From Candidatus Hadersleviella danica (GTDB lineage: Bacteria; Chloroflexota; Anaerolineae; Promineifilales; Promineifilaceae): a DNA stretch of 64,000 nucleotides. The notes beneath the pieces are model-generated. The model was not told the origin of the DNA and did not search any database. It saw only the letters and a list, made by a program, of their open reading frames with translations. Below, piece by piece: positions 27,104 through 35,793 of the stretch. The stretch covers positions 1 through 64,000 of the forward strand of contig JADJSZ010000050.1 in assembly GCA_016711405.1 (NCBI GenBank). The letters run 5' to 3'. How positions within the stretch are numbered: the stretch's first letter is position 1; each line of letters starts with the position of its first letter. The position numbers and the translations under genes are program-made.

Positions 27104-27357
27104 TGCGGCGGATGGATCATTGCGCCGCATGGATCGGTCGTTGCGCCGCATGGATGAGTCATTGCGCCGCATGGATCAGTCATTGCGCCGCATGGATTAG
27201 TCGTTGCGCCGCATGGATGGGTCATTGCGCCGCATGGATGGGTCATTGCGCCGCATGGATGGGTCATTGCGCCGCACGGATGGGTCGTTGCGCCGCACGG
27301 GTGGGTCGTTGCGCCGCACGGATTGCCGGGGGGGATTGCGCCGCATGGATTGAATCC
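27104..27357. repeat. 21-bp minisatellite upstream of fmt
   Basis: About eleven tandem copies of a 21-bp unit beginning TGCGCCGCATGGATGGGTCA. Nine consecutive copies (27121-27309) keep exact 21-bp spacing; variation is concentrated at unit positions 10-21. Three central copies (27205-27267) are identical. The outer copies are degenerate, as expected of slippage or unequal exchange. 21 is three times the heptad period of the neighbouring arrays. Confidence 0.95.
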
Positions 27358-27428
27358 CTCCGCTCCCTCTCCCCCCTGCTCCCCCCCCCCCTTTGGCCAC
27401 AACCCCTGCCCATGCTAAAATCGGCCGT

Positions 27429-28370
27429 ATGAAACGAATTATCTTCATGGGAACCCCCGAATTCGCCGTCCCCAGCTTGCAAGCACTCATCGCCACAGGG
27501 CAAGTCGTGGGGGTGGTTACTCAGCCCGACCGCCCCGCAGGGCGGGGGCAACAGCTCACGCCGCCCCCTGTCAAAGTCGCGGCCGAGGCGGCCGGCTTGC
27601 CCATCTACCAACCCAAATCGTTGCGCAAAGAAGAAGCGGCCGAACCCCTGCGCCAATGGCAACCCGATTTAATTGTCGTGGCCGCCTTTGGGCAGATTTT
27701 GCGGTCGCACGTCCTCGAACTGCCCCCCCTCGGCTGTGTCAACGTCCATGCCTCCCTGCTCCCCCGCTGGCGCGGCGCGTCGCCCATCCAACACGCCATC
27801 TTGGCGGGTGATGCGGTGACAGGCGTGACCCTGATGCAGATGGAAGCGGGGCTGGACACAGGGCCGATGCTGGCCGTGGCGGAGGAGCAGGTTTTGGAAA
27901 CGGACACGGCCGCAACCCTGCACGACAAGCTGGCCGTGCTAGGTGGCCAACTCTTGGCCGCCAGATTAGATGATTTGCTGGCGGGGCGGCTGACGGCCGT
28001 GCCCCAAGATGACAGCCTCTCCACCTATGCCCCCATGATTGGCAAAGAGGCGGGTTTGCTCAACTGGGGCGAGACGGCCGAGCAACTCGGCCGCCGCGTG
28101 CGGGCCATGACCCCGTGGCCGGGCGCGTTCACCTATTGGGAGGGGCAACCGCTGAAAATTTTGGCCGCCGAACCAGTGCCCGGAGCCACGCTCCCACCGG
28201 GGGAAGTGGGGGTTTTAAGAGATGGCACGGCCGTGGTGGGCACGGCCGAGGGCGGACTCGCCCTGCACACCATCCAATTGCCCGGCAAACGGCCGCTGGC
28301 CTCGGCCGAATTCATTCGCGGCCGTGCCAACTTTGCAAATGCGGAATTGGGAATGCGGAATGCGGAATGA
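27429..28370 (+). CDS. fmt: Methionyl-tRNA formyltransferase
   Basis: 313 residues from ATG 27429. It formylates initiator Met-tRNA using 10-formyl-tetrahydrofolate. Motifs: IIFMGTPEFAVPSLQALI, the folate/catalytic segment HASLLPRWRGASPIQ (including the SLLPxxRG core) and GLDTGPML, then an Fmt C-terminal domain (about 205-300, VRAMTPWPGAFTYW). An upstream in-frame start would begin in the C-rich spacer. The C-terminal residues after NFANAE are translated from a GCGGAAT heptad array, which also supplies the TGA stop. Confidence 0.95.
   Translation: MKRIIFMGTPEFAVPSLQALIATGQVVGVVTQPDRPAGRGQQLTPPPVKVAAEAAGLPIYQPKSLRKEEAAEPLRQWQPDLIVVAAFGQILRSHVLELPPLGCVNVHASLLPRWRGASPIQHAILAGDAVTGVTLMQMEAGLDTGPMLAVAEEQVLETDTAATLHDKLAVLGGQLLAARLDDLLAGRLTAVPQDDSLSTYAPMIGKEAGLLNWGETAEQLGRRVRAMTPWPGAFTYWEGQPLKILAAEPVPGATLPPGEVGVLRDGTAVVGTAEGGLALHTIQLPGKRPLASAEFIRGRANFANAELGMRNAE
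28337..28369. repeat. Heptad array GCGGAAT overlapping the fmt 3' end
   Basis: Units GCGGAAT and TGGGAAT in direct repetition, read as the last residues and the stop codon of Fmt. The same word recurs at 31259 (as its complement) and 53213. Confidence 0.88.
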
Positions 28371-28371
28371 A

Positions 28372-28421
28372 GCTGACTAGCTGACAGGCTGACCAGCTGA
28401 CCGACTGACAGACTGAGAGAC
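28372..28421. repeat. Octad array, word GCTGACAG
   Basis: Six direct 8-bp units from GCTGACTA to ACTGAGAG, ending six bases before the panE start codon. A matching ACTGAGAG-containing segment precedes the start codons at 60377 and 60870. Confidence 0.88.
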
Positions 28422-28426
28422 TACCT

Positions 28427-29482
28427 ATGAAGTTCCTAATCTATGGCGCAGGGGCGGTGGGGCAATACATGGCGGGCCTGCTCGGGCAGGCAGGGCATGA
28501 AGTGGTGCTGGTTAGCCGACGGGACTCGGAGCGGCTGAACCAGCGCGGGGTGATGGTTCAGCGGGATGGCGGGGGGACGTTGCGGGCAAAGGTCACGGCC
28601 GTGAGCACCCTGCGCCAAGCCCTCTTGCTGGGCGAAGAAGCCCCCTACCACTACCTCTTGCTGGCCATGAAGGCGTATGACGTGCCCGATGCCCTCAACG
28701 AAATGATCGCCTACATGACCGAGGCTCCCATCCCCATGATACCCCTGCAAAATGGGGTGGGGGTGGAGGAAAAGCTGGCCGAGCATTACCCGCCCGCCCT
28801 CATCTACCCCGCCTCGCTCACCGTGCCTGTGCGGATAGATGCCAGTTACAACGTGGTGGAGGAGCATGGCGGCCGTGGCTTGGCCATTAGCCACATGGAC
28901 GGCAAGAAAGTGCCCGCCCCCTTGGTCAAAGCGCTGGGGGAGACGGGGCTGGAGACGGCCGTGGTCAACAATTGGCAAGCGATGAAGTGGTCGAAGCTGT
29001 ACATGAATGTGTTGGGCAACGCCACGGCCGCGATTCTCAATCGGCCGCCCGCCAAACTGTACCAATACAACGCCCTCTATGCCCTCGAAGCGCGGATGCT
29101 CAAAGAGGTGGAGCGGGTGATGGCGGCCAAAAAGCTCTCCCTTGTCAACTTGCCCGGTGCGCCCGCCCGTCGGTTGGCCTTTGGCATTAACCGCCTGCCC
29201 GCTGGGCTGATGAAGTGGGTTTTGGGGCGGCGTTTGGGAAGCGGCCGTGGCGATAAGCTCCCCTCGTTCCACGCCGATTTGCTGGCGGGCAAGCCCAAAA
29301 ACGAAGTGACGAGCCACAATGGGGCGGTGCTGGTGGCGGGGCAGGAGCTAGGTATCCCCACGCCTATCAATGCCGCCCTGACCGATATTTTGCTCCAAAT
29401 TGTGGAGAAAGAGCTGGATTGGGCGGTCTATGATGGCAAGCCGAAGGAGTTTTTGGTGGCCGTGAAGAGCCATAAGCTGTAA
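28427..29482 (+). CDS. panE: 2-dehydropantoate 2-reductase family protein
   Basis: A 351-residue NADPH-dependent ketopantoate reductase (ApbA/PanE). The Rossmann motif IYGAGAVGQYMAGLLGQAGH is at residues 4-23; MKAYDVPDAL, PLQNGVGVEEKL and a central KWSKLYMNVLGNATAAIL with the catalytic Lys follow, then the helical C-terminal domain with SFHADLLAGKPKNEV. It would convert ketopantoate to pantoate for CoA synthesis, although paralogues with other 2-keto substrates exist. It is slightly longer than E. coli PanE. The final residues and stop codon run into a heptad array. Confidence 0.88.
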   Translation: MKFLIYGAGAVGQYMAGLLGQAGHEVVLVSRRDSERLNQRGVMVQRDGGGTLRAKVTAVSTLRQALLLGEEAPYHYLLLAMKAYDVPDALNEMIAYMTEAPIPMIPLQNGVGVEEKLAEHYPPALIYPASLTVPVRIDASYNVVEEHGGRGLAISHMDGKKVPAPLVKALGETGLETAVVNNWQAMKWSKLYMNVLGNATAAILNRPPAKLYQYNALYALEARMLKEVERVMAAKKLSLVNLPGAPARRLAFGINRLPAGLMKWVLGRRLGSGRGDKLPSFHADLLAGKPKNEVTSHNGAVLVAGQELGIPTPINAALTDILLQIVEKELDWAVYDGKPKEFLVAVKSHKL

Positions 29483-29940
29483 AGCCATAAGCCGTAAGTG
29501 TAGGGGGGGTGTTGGGAGGGGGGGGGGCCCGCCCCCCCCCCCGCCCCCCCCCCCGGGGCCGGGGGGGCCCCGGGGGGGCGGGGGGGGGAGGGGCGGGGGG
29601 GGGCCGGGCGCCCCCCCCGCCCCCCCCCGGGGGCGGGGTTCTGGCGGGGGGGGGAAGGGGGGGGGGCCGCCGGGCGGGCGCGCCGCGGGGCGGCCGGCGC
29701 CGGCCGCGCGGGCCGGGGGCGGGCCGCCCCCGGGGCCGGGCCGCGGGCCCGGGGGCCCGGGGGGCCGCGGCGGCGGGGCCCGGGCGGGGGGGCCCCCCGG
29801 GCCGCCCGCCGGGCCCCCGCGGCCCCCCGGGGGGGGGAACCGGGGGAGCCGGAGGGGGCGGCCCCCGGGGGGGGAAGAGGGGTGCCCGGCGGGGGGGGGG
29901 GGCGGGCCGAGAGTTAGCTTACAGCTTACGGCTTACGGCT
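29469..29940. repeat. GCCGTAAG/GCTTACGG heptad hairpin with a G/C tract in its loop
   Basis: The left arm (29469-29498) has heptads of the CATAAGC/CGTAAGC type. The right arm (29914-29940) has the complementary GCTTACG type. The whole G/C tract 29502-29909 lies between them, at the position of the loop. The right arm contains the stop codon of the MFS gene. The same word pair recurs at 60292 and 60820. Confidence 0.85.
29502..29909. other. Almost pure G/C tract, probable artefact
   Basis: About 400 bp composed nearly only of G and C homopolymer runs; 29521-29820 contains only six A or T. It has no codon structure, no resemblance to any other part of the window, and sharp edges. It occupies the loop of a long heptad hairpin. 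The simplest reading is failed base calling or gap filling at a structured site. Confidence 0.8.
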
Positions 29941-31186
29941 CCTAAACATCGTTCCCCAAGCCAAAGCCATGCAGATAGCGCCGAAGGCGAACAGCCAGCG
30001 GTAATTGTCGGAGAGCACATCCACCACAATGCCGCCGAGGGTGGGGCCAAGCACGGCCGCTGACTGAGACGAAAAATAGTACAACCCCGTCAAAGCCCCC
30101 ACTTCCCGCGCTCCGCCCAAATCGTACACCAGCGGCAAGCTGTTCACATTGACCAACGCCCAGAAGATGCCGCCCAGCACCAGTATGGCGATAAACGCGG
30201 CCGTGCCGTTGATGATAAAGTAGCCCAGCCCAAAGACGAGAGCCAGCCCCACCAACCCCCAGCGGATGATGAGCGGACGGCCGTACTTCGCCCCCAATAT
30301 CCCCGCTGGCGCGGCGCAGGCGATAAACGACAGGGTAATCGAAGCGGCATAAATCGAGGCGGTGCCGGGGGAGATGCCCAAAGTGAACACCGCAAACGAG
30401 GACAAACCCGCTTCCAACGCATTGAACCCCATAAACCAAAACAAAATGCTGACCAAGAGCAGGATGAGCCGCTTGTCGGGGTTGGCCACAGGTGGCGAAG
30501 CACGGCCGTTAAGCCCGCCCCTCCTCGCTTGGTTCATCGGTCGCCCGTTGCGCTGGCTCGGTCACGCCCCACAAAGCGGCCGCCATGGCCGCCACCAGCA
30601 AAATGCCGCCGCCGATAAAGGGCGCGGAACGGCCGAACTGATTGAACAAAATGCCGCCGCCCAAAAAGGCGAGCAAACCACCTACCCCACCCATCAAGTT
30701 AATCATCCCGTTGGCTTGGCTCCGCTCTTCGGCGGGGTATAAATCCCCCAGCCACGCCACGGTGGGGGAGCGGAAGATGGCCATGCCAAAGTTGGTAATG
30801 AGGATGAAGGCGGCGAGAGCCACGGCCGTTTGGGCAAACGGCAACAGCAAGAACCCCACCAGTGCAATGGGCAAGCCGAGCAAAATATACCCCTTGCGCC
30901 GCCCAAAGCGGTTCCATGTGCGGTCACTCCGCGCCCCAATCCACGGCTGAACAAACACATTGAGCAGGTTGTCCCATGTCATAATAAACAGGGCCAACGA
31001 CGGAGCCAACCCGAAGCCAACTATTTTGGGAATTTCAGACCCCGAGGCCAGCAGTTGCGCCTCAAATTGGGGGTTGCCCGCCTGCAAAAAGAGGGGCACA
31101 TACTGGTTGAAAATCGGCCAAATGATGCTAATGCCCAAAAAGCCAAACCCAACAATCGCTGTTTTGCCATATGGAAAGCGTTTCAT
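29926..31186 (-). CDS. Major facilitator superfamily transporter (frameshifted)
   Basis: A 12-helix permease of about 419 residues when one G is removed near 30518-30521. 30509-31186 holds the first six helices (MKRFPYGKTAIVGFGFLGIS, IGARSDRTWNRFGRRKGYIL with the MFS loop 2-3 motif). 29926-30537 holds the last six (KRLILLLVSILFWFMGFNAL). The RSDRTWNRFGRRKGY motif is typical of GPH/SLC45-like sugar transporters. The spliced junction reads EPSEEGGLNGR in the central cytoplasmic loop, which tolerates variation. The substrate is not deducible. The stop codon lies in the heptad arm. Confidence 0.85.
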
Positions 31187-31190
31187 AGTC

Positions 31191-31286
31191 GTTACTCGTT
31201 ATTGGTTACTCGTTATTGGTGTAGTGGTCTACTGGTGTATTGGTGTAATGGTGTACTTTATTCCGCATTCCCCATTCCGCATTCCG
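31191..31286. repeat. Concatenated array of three words (7, 8 and 7 bp)
   Basis: Four heptads GTTACTC/GTTATTG (31191-31218) change directly to five octads GTGTAYTG (31219-31258), which change directly to four heptads CATTCCG (31259-31286). Each word is found alone elsewhere in the window. There is no spacer between the blocks. Confidence 0.93.
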
Positions 31287-31379
31287 CAATCTCCTCCCTA
31301 CCTCTGGAAAACACGGCTCACGCAATTCTAATCAATTCGTAAGAAAGGGCACATTTTGGTATAATTTCCTGTCCAAAAA

Positions 31380-31467
31380 GATAGAGACAGGAGATATAGA
31401 TAGAGGCGAACAGCGTTGTTCAACCTATCAAATTTCCTCTAGCTCTATCTTTCCACTCTATCTCCCC
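31380..31467. repeat. Hairpin array, word GATAGAG
   Basis: The left arm (31380-31406) and right arm (31434-31467, complement CTCTATC) can pair; the right arm ends at the Shine-Dalgarno sequence of gyrA. In the transcript this stem would lie in the 5' leader and could affect translation, which is an inference. Confidence 0.85.
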
Positions 31468-31472
31468 GGAGG
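31468..31472 (+). promoter_or_regulatory. Ribosome-binding site deciding a TTG start for gyrA
   Basis: GGAGG followed by five bases and TTG at 31478. The next in-frame ATG (codon 15) lies inside the conserved N-terminal region, so TTG is the likely start. Confidence 0.8.
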
Positions 31473-31477
31473 TTTAC

Positions 31478-34053
31478 TTGAACATCGGCAACGTTAACCC
31501 GATTGATATTAACCACGAAATGCGCAATTCCTTCTTGGATTATGCCATGAGTGTCATCGTCTCCCGCGCTTTGCCCGATGCGCGGGATGGCCTTAAACCA
31601 GTGCATCGGCGGATTTTGTATGCCATGCACGACATGGGGTTACGGCCGAGTGGCCCCCACCGCAAAAGCGCCCGTATCGTCGGTGAAGTGCTGGGTAAAT
31701 ACCACCCGCATGGGGATTCGGCCGTCTATAATGCGATGGTGCGCATGGCTCAAGAATTTTCCATGCGCTACCTGCTGGTAGATGGCCAAGGCAACTTCGG
31801 CAGTATAGACGGGGATAGCGCGGCGGCTATGCGTTATACCGAGGCACGCCTCGGCCGTATCACCGACGAACTGCTGGCCGACCTTGAGAAAAACACAGTA
31901 GATTTTACGCCCAACTTCGACGACAGCCTCGAAGAGCCAAGCGTCGTGCCCACACGCATCCCCAATTTACTGCTCAATGGCACCACCGGTATCGCCGTCG
32001 GTATGGCCACCGATATTCCGCCCCACAATTTGGGCGAACTGAGCCAAGCCATCGTCTACCTGATTGACCATTACGACAGCATGGACGATGTAACCGTGGA
32101 CGACTTGATGCAATTCGTCAAAGCGCCCGATTTCCCCACGGGGGGTCTCATCGTCGGCACCGAGGGCATTCGCAACGCCTATGCCACAGGCAAGGGGCGG
32201 GCGATTATGCGTGCCACGGCCGAAATCGAAGAAATCCCCGGCCGTCCCGGACGGCAACGCATCAACATCACCGAAATCCCCTACCAAGTCAACAAATCCA
32301 CCCTCATCGAGCGCATCGCCGAACTGGCCACCAAAGGGGTCATCGAAGCCATTGCCGATTTGCGCGACTCCTCCGACCGCAACGGTATCTCGATTATTGT
32401 GGAACTGCGACGCGGCTCCCAGCCCAAAAAGGTGCTGAACCAACTCTTCAAGCACACCCCCCTGCAATCCACCTACAGCATCCAAATGTTGGCCTTGGTC
32501 AACAACCAACCCCGCTTGCTGTCGCTCAAGCGTGCCCTGCAAATCTTCATCGAACACCGGGTGGAGGTGATTATTCGCCGCACCCAGTTCGATTTGGCCA
32601 AGGCGCAAAAGCGGCAACACATTTTGGAGGGGTTGCTGAAGGCCATCGAGCAGTTGGATGCAGTGATTGAGACGATTCGCCGCGCGGCCGATGCCGAAGA
32701 TGCCCGCCAAAAGTTGGTGCTCAACTTTGGCCTCACCGAAGAGCAAGCCAACGCCATTTTGGATTTGCAACTGCGCCGCTTGGCCGCCCTCGAACGGCAA
32801 AAGCTGGAGGATGAGTACAAGGAAATTACCGCCCAAATCACCTATTTCCAAGAGTTATTGGGCAGTCCCAAGATGATTTTGGCCGTGATTCGGCAAGAAA
32901 CGGTAGACATTGCCGCCAAATATGGCGATGCCCGCCGTTCGCGCATCATTGGCGGGACGGGCGAACTGAACGACGAAGACCTCATCGAAGACACCGATAT
33001 TTTGGTCAGCATCACCGAGCGCGGCTATATCAAGCGCACCCCCACCAGCGCCTACCGCGTCCAAAATCGGGGCGGCAAGGGGCTGATTGGCATGAACACC
33101 CGCGAGAAGGATGAGCTAGACCACCTCTTCTCGGCCAAAAACTTAGACACGATTTTGTTCTTCACCGACAAGGGCAAGGTTTACACGACCAAGGCGTATG
33201 AAATTCCCGAGGCGGACCGCACGGGCAAGGGCAACTCGCTGATGAATGTGTTGTTGTTGGGGCAGGATGAGCGGGTCACGGCCGCGCTCCCCGTGCGCGA
33301 GTTTGGCGAGACGGAATTTTGGTCATGGTGACGCGGAGCGGCCGAATCAAGCGTGTGGAAGTCAAATCGTTCGAGAACGTGCGCTCCACAGGCGTTATCG
33401 CCATCACCCTCGACGAGGGGGATGAGTTGGCGTGGGTGAAGCAGACCTCGGGCGACCAAGATGTCATTTTGGTCAGCCAAGAGGGCAAGGCGATTCGCTT
33501 TAGCGAGACGGATGTGCGGCCGATGGGACGCACGGCCGCTGGTGTGAACGCCATCCGCCTCATGCGCGAAGACAAATTGGCGGGTTGTGATGTCGTCCAT
33601 GCGGGCGAACGAGCAGGCGGCGACGAAGAACTGCTGGACGAGCCAGACGAAAATGGCAACGGCAATGGCGACGAAATTGCGTTGGTCAATGACGACGATT
33701 TGCTCATCATCACCCATCTGGGCTTTGGCAAGCGCACCCCCATCAGCGAGTTTAAGGTGCAGAACCGGTACGGCCAAGGGGTGATTGCCATGAATTTGGA
33801 GGAGAAACGCGGCCGAATTATCAACGCCCGCATCGTTCAGCCGACCGATGAGGTGACGATGATTACCACCAGTGGGCTTATCCTGCGCACCCCTGTCAAC
33901 ACCATCTCTCGCCAAGGGCGGCGCACCCAAGGGGTACGCATCATGGAGATGAAGAAAAGCGACACAGTGGCCTCCGTGGCCATCATCCCCCAAGGGGCAG
34001 GCACGCCCGAATCCGTGGCAGAGTTGCCAGCGGAAGTGGTGGAGAGTGAGTAG
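31478..34053 (+). CDS. gyrA: DNA gyrase subunit A (frameshifted)
   Basis: 858 residues after adding one T to the run 33317-33320; 31478-33331 is open in the first frame and the C-terminal domain continues from 33319 to 34053. GyrA cleaves and rejoins DNA to introduce negative supercoils with GyrB. The catalytic Tyr120 lies in AAAMRYTEARL, and the quinolone region is HPHGDSAVYNAM with Ser81 and Asn85. The GyrA box in the beta-pinwheel domain reads QNRGGKG. Six blades can be followed across the repaired frame. The gene starts with TTG. gyrA is essential, so the frame break is almost certainly a sequence error. The TAG stop begins a heptad array. No gyrB is adjacent. Confidence 0.95.
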
Positions 34054-34054
34054 G

Positions 34055-34131
34055 GGCTAGTGAATAGTGGTTAGTGAGTAGTGATTGGTCGGAGTTGTTA
34101 CACTAGCCACTAACCACTAGCCACTAACCAC
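34055..34131. repeat. Heptad hairpin array GGTTAGT/CACTAAC
   Basis: Left heptads GGCTAGT-GATTGGT (34055-34089) and right heptads CACTAGC/CACTAAC (34101-34131). It starts one base after the gyrA stop codon. The word recurs at 59925 as direct copies only. Confidence 0.93.
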
Positions 34132-34308
34132 TTTTCCCCTTACTATGTAGGTAATTAGTTCCCTTCTAATTGCCGAAAGATTAAAAATCTGATAAAGATG
34201 GAGGGAATCGTTATTCGCGTGGTCATCCAACACAAACACGGCCGCCCCATGCCTTGCGAATAACCCCAACCTATCCAAGCAAAAAAGTGTGGGAAAGGAA
34301 AAGCGCAT

Positions 34309-35679
34309 ATGGTTGCAAGAGGCACAGGAAAATTTGATAGCTTTGGGGGTGTGTCACAACATCCTCTGGCTAAACTCGTCACCCAAAGCAATGATGTGGA
34401 TGAGTTAGGGGTTCCCCGTGGGGTGGTGGTAGACCTTTTCTATCGGCTGATGTTCGCCGAACGGGAAGTGAGCATCTCCCGCTTTTCGGAAATTCTAAAA
34501 GTGACCCCCCGCTTGGCGGATACCATTTTGGCCAAGATGAAGCTGGACAACCAAGTTGAGGTGGCTCGCACAGGGGGGTTGAACAGCCTGAGCTATGTCT
34601 ACCGGCTGACCGAAGCAGGCATGAAGCAGGCGCGGGATTCACTGGAGCGCTCCCAATATCTCGGCCCTGTGCCTGTCAATATCGAGGCCTATAACGAATC
34701 GGTCAATGTGCAATCCAAAACGCTGGAGAAGATTACGCCAGACCGAGTGCAAAAGGCAATGGGGCATCTCATTTTGCCGCCGGGGTTTGACAGGCGCATT
34801 GGGGCGGCGCTGAATGCGGGCACATCGCTCTTTTTGTATGGCCCTCCGGGGAATGGCAAGACCACCATTGCCGAGATTTGCGCGGAGCTATTGGCGGGCA
34901 CTGAGCCGATTCTCATCCCGTATGCGATTGTGGTGGCGGGGCAGATTATTCAGCTTTTCGATCCGCTGAAGCATATTGTGGCCGATGTGGACGAGGCGTG
35001 GTTGTCGCGCTTCGGCCGCATGGATGAGCGGTGGGCGATTATTAAACGGCCGTCTATCATGGTCGGTGGTGAGTTGGAACTGAGTAGCCTTGACCTGCGC
35101 TTTGAGCCAGTGACCAAGTTCTACGAAGCGCCATTGCAGATGAAAGCGAATGGGGGCATGTTCCTGATTGACGACTTCGGCCGTCAACGCATCACCCCTT
35201 CGGAACTGCTCAACCGCTGGATTGTGCCGCTGGAGACGCGGATTGACTTTATCACGCTGATTTCGGGGCAATCCATCGAGTTCCCCTTCAAGCAACTCAT
35301 CATCTTTTCGACCAACTTAGACCCGGCCGAGCTTTCCGATGATGCGTTCTTGCGCCGTATCCAAATTAAGGTGGAAGTGGGTAGCCCCGATGAGAAGATG
35401 TTTTTTGACCTCTTCAAGATTATGTGCGGGGTGTATAAGGTGGAGTTTGACAAAGATGGGTTTATCCACCTGCTGAAGAATTGGTATCGCAACTCGAAGA
35501 CGCGCAAGATGCAGGGGGCGCACCCACGTGACATCTTGAAGACGATTTTGGCGATTTGCAGTTATACGGGGGAGGAGCCAAATATGAAGCCGGGGATGAT
35601 TGATGAGGCTTGTTCGTGCTATTTTGTGGATATGGAGCGGCAGAAGAGTTGGGCCGCCTCGACGAATATCACGCGGTAA
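34309..35679 (+). CDS. AAA ATPase with N-terminal winged-helix-like domain, paralogue 1
   Basis: 456 residues. Residues about 35-130 form a helical, winged-helix-like domain (LMFAEREVSISRFSEILKV). The AAA module starts near 150 with Walker A GPPGNGKTT, Walker B MFLIDDFGRQ, sensor 1 IIFSTNLDP and an HPRDI motif near the end. It ends with CSCYFVDM. MoxR-like and 'ATPase with chaperone activity' proteins are the nearest relatives I recognise, but the function is unknown. A paralogue with the same order lies at 54354. The gene stands alone, followed by a strong terminator. Confidence 0.82.
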   Translation: MVARGTGKFDSFGGVSQHPLAKLVTQSNDVDELGVPRGVVVDLFYRLMFAEREVSISRFSEILKVTPRLADTILAKMKLDNQVEVARTGGLNSLSYVYRLTEAGMKQARDSLERSQYLGPVPVNIEAYNESVNVQSKTLEKITPDRVQKAMGHLILPPGFDRRIGAALNAGTSLFLYGPPGNGKTTIAEICAELLAGTEPILIPYAIVVAGQIIQLFDPLKHIVADVDEAWLSRFGRMDERWAIIKRPSIMVGGELELSSLDLRFEPVTKFYEAPLQMKANGGMFLIDDFGRQRITPSELLNRWIVPLETRIDFITLISGQSIEFPFKQLIIFSTNLDPAELSDDAFLRRIQIKVEVGSPDEKMFFDLFKIMCGVYKVEFDKDGFIHLLKNWYRNSKTRKMQGAHPRDILKTILAICSYTGEEPNMKPGMIDEACSCYFVDMERQKSWAASTNITR

Positions 35680-35697
35680 GACGGCCGTTGTTTCCCC

Positions 35698-35742
35698 CAA
35701 GAACGAAAAGACCCAGCCTTGTGCTGGGTCTTTTCGTTCTTG
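35698..35742. terminator. Strong bidirectional terminator
   Basis: A perfect 20-bp stem, from CAAGAACGAAAAGACCCAGC to its complement, with a CTTGT loop. It lies between the convergent AAA ATPase and folE2 genes. Confidence 0.9.
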
Positions 35743-35747
35743 GAACA

Positions 35748-35780
35748 AGACCTCGCAGGTCTTGGAGACCTGCGAAGTCT
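35748..35780. repeat. Short inverted repeat after the terminator
   Basis: AGACCTCGCAGGTCT and AGACCTGCGAAGTCT are imperfect complements around TGG. Similar 'CCTCGCAGGTCT' hairpins are dispersed in many bacterial genomes. Confidence 0.65.
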
Positions 35781-35793
35781 GCATGGGGGTAAT

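Larger units (their letters stand above)
26939..27428. other. 490-bp intergenic region with heptads and a 21-bp minisatellite
   Basis: Between the divergent CotH-type gene and fmt. It holds unique sequence, a direct heptad run (27036-27077), the minisatellite 27104-27357 and a C-rich stretch up to the fmt start. No protein-coding character. Confidence 0.75.
31187..31477. other. Intergenic region upstream of gyrA
   Basis: Between the divergent MFS gene and gyrA. It contains a three-word array (31191-31286), about 90 bp of AT-rich sequence that could hold the gyrA promoter, a GATAGAG hairpin (31380-31467), and the gyrA ribosome-binding site. Confidence 0.75.

Noticed and set aside
27104..27357. 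CRISPR array
   Set aside because: Units are contiguous 21-bp repeats without unique spacers, and no cas gene is present.
27052..27432. Open frame across the 21-bp minisatellite giving a Cys-Ala-Ala-Trp repeat
   Set aside because: The unit length is a multiple of three, so any frame stays open. No ribosome-binding site or plausible protein.
29509..30063. Open frame through the G/C tract coding for Gly/Pro/Arg only
   Set aside because: It merely reflects the lack of A and T in the tract and has no protein character.
30509..30537. Two separate six-helix MFS half-transporters
   Set aside because: One base removed in a G run joins them into a normal 12-helix permease with a typical central loop.
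33310..33331. Programmed frameshift in gyrA
   Set aside because: There is no slippery heptamer with a downstream structure, gyrA is not known to use one, and identical breaks occur in many unrelated genes here.
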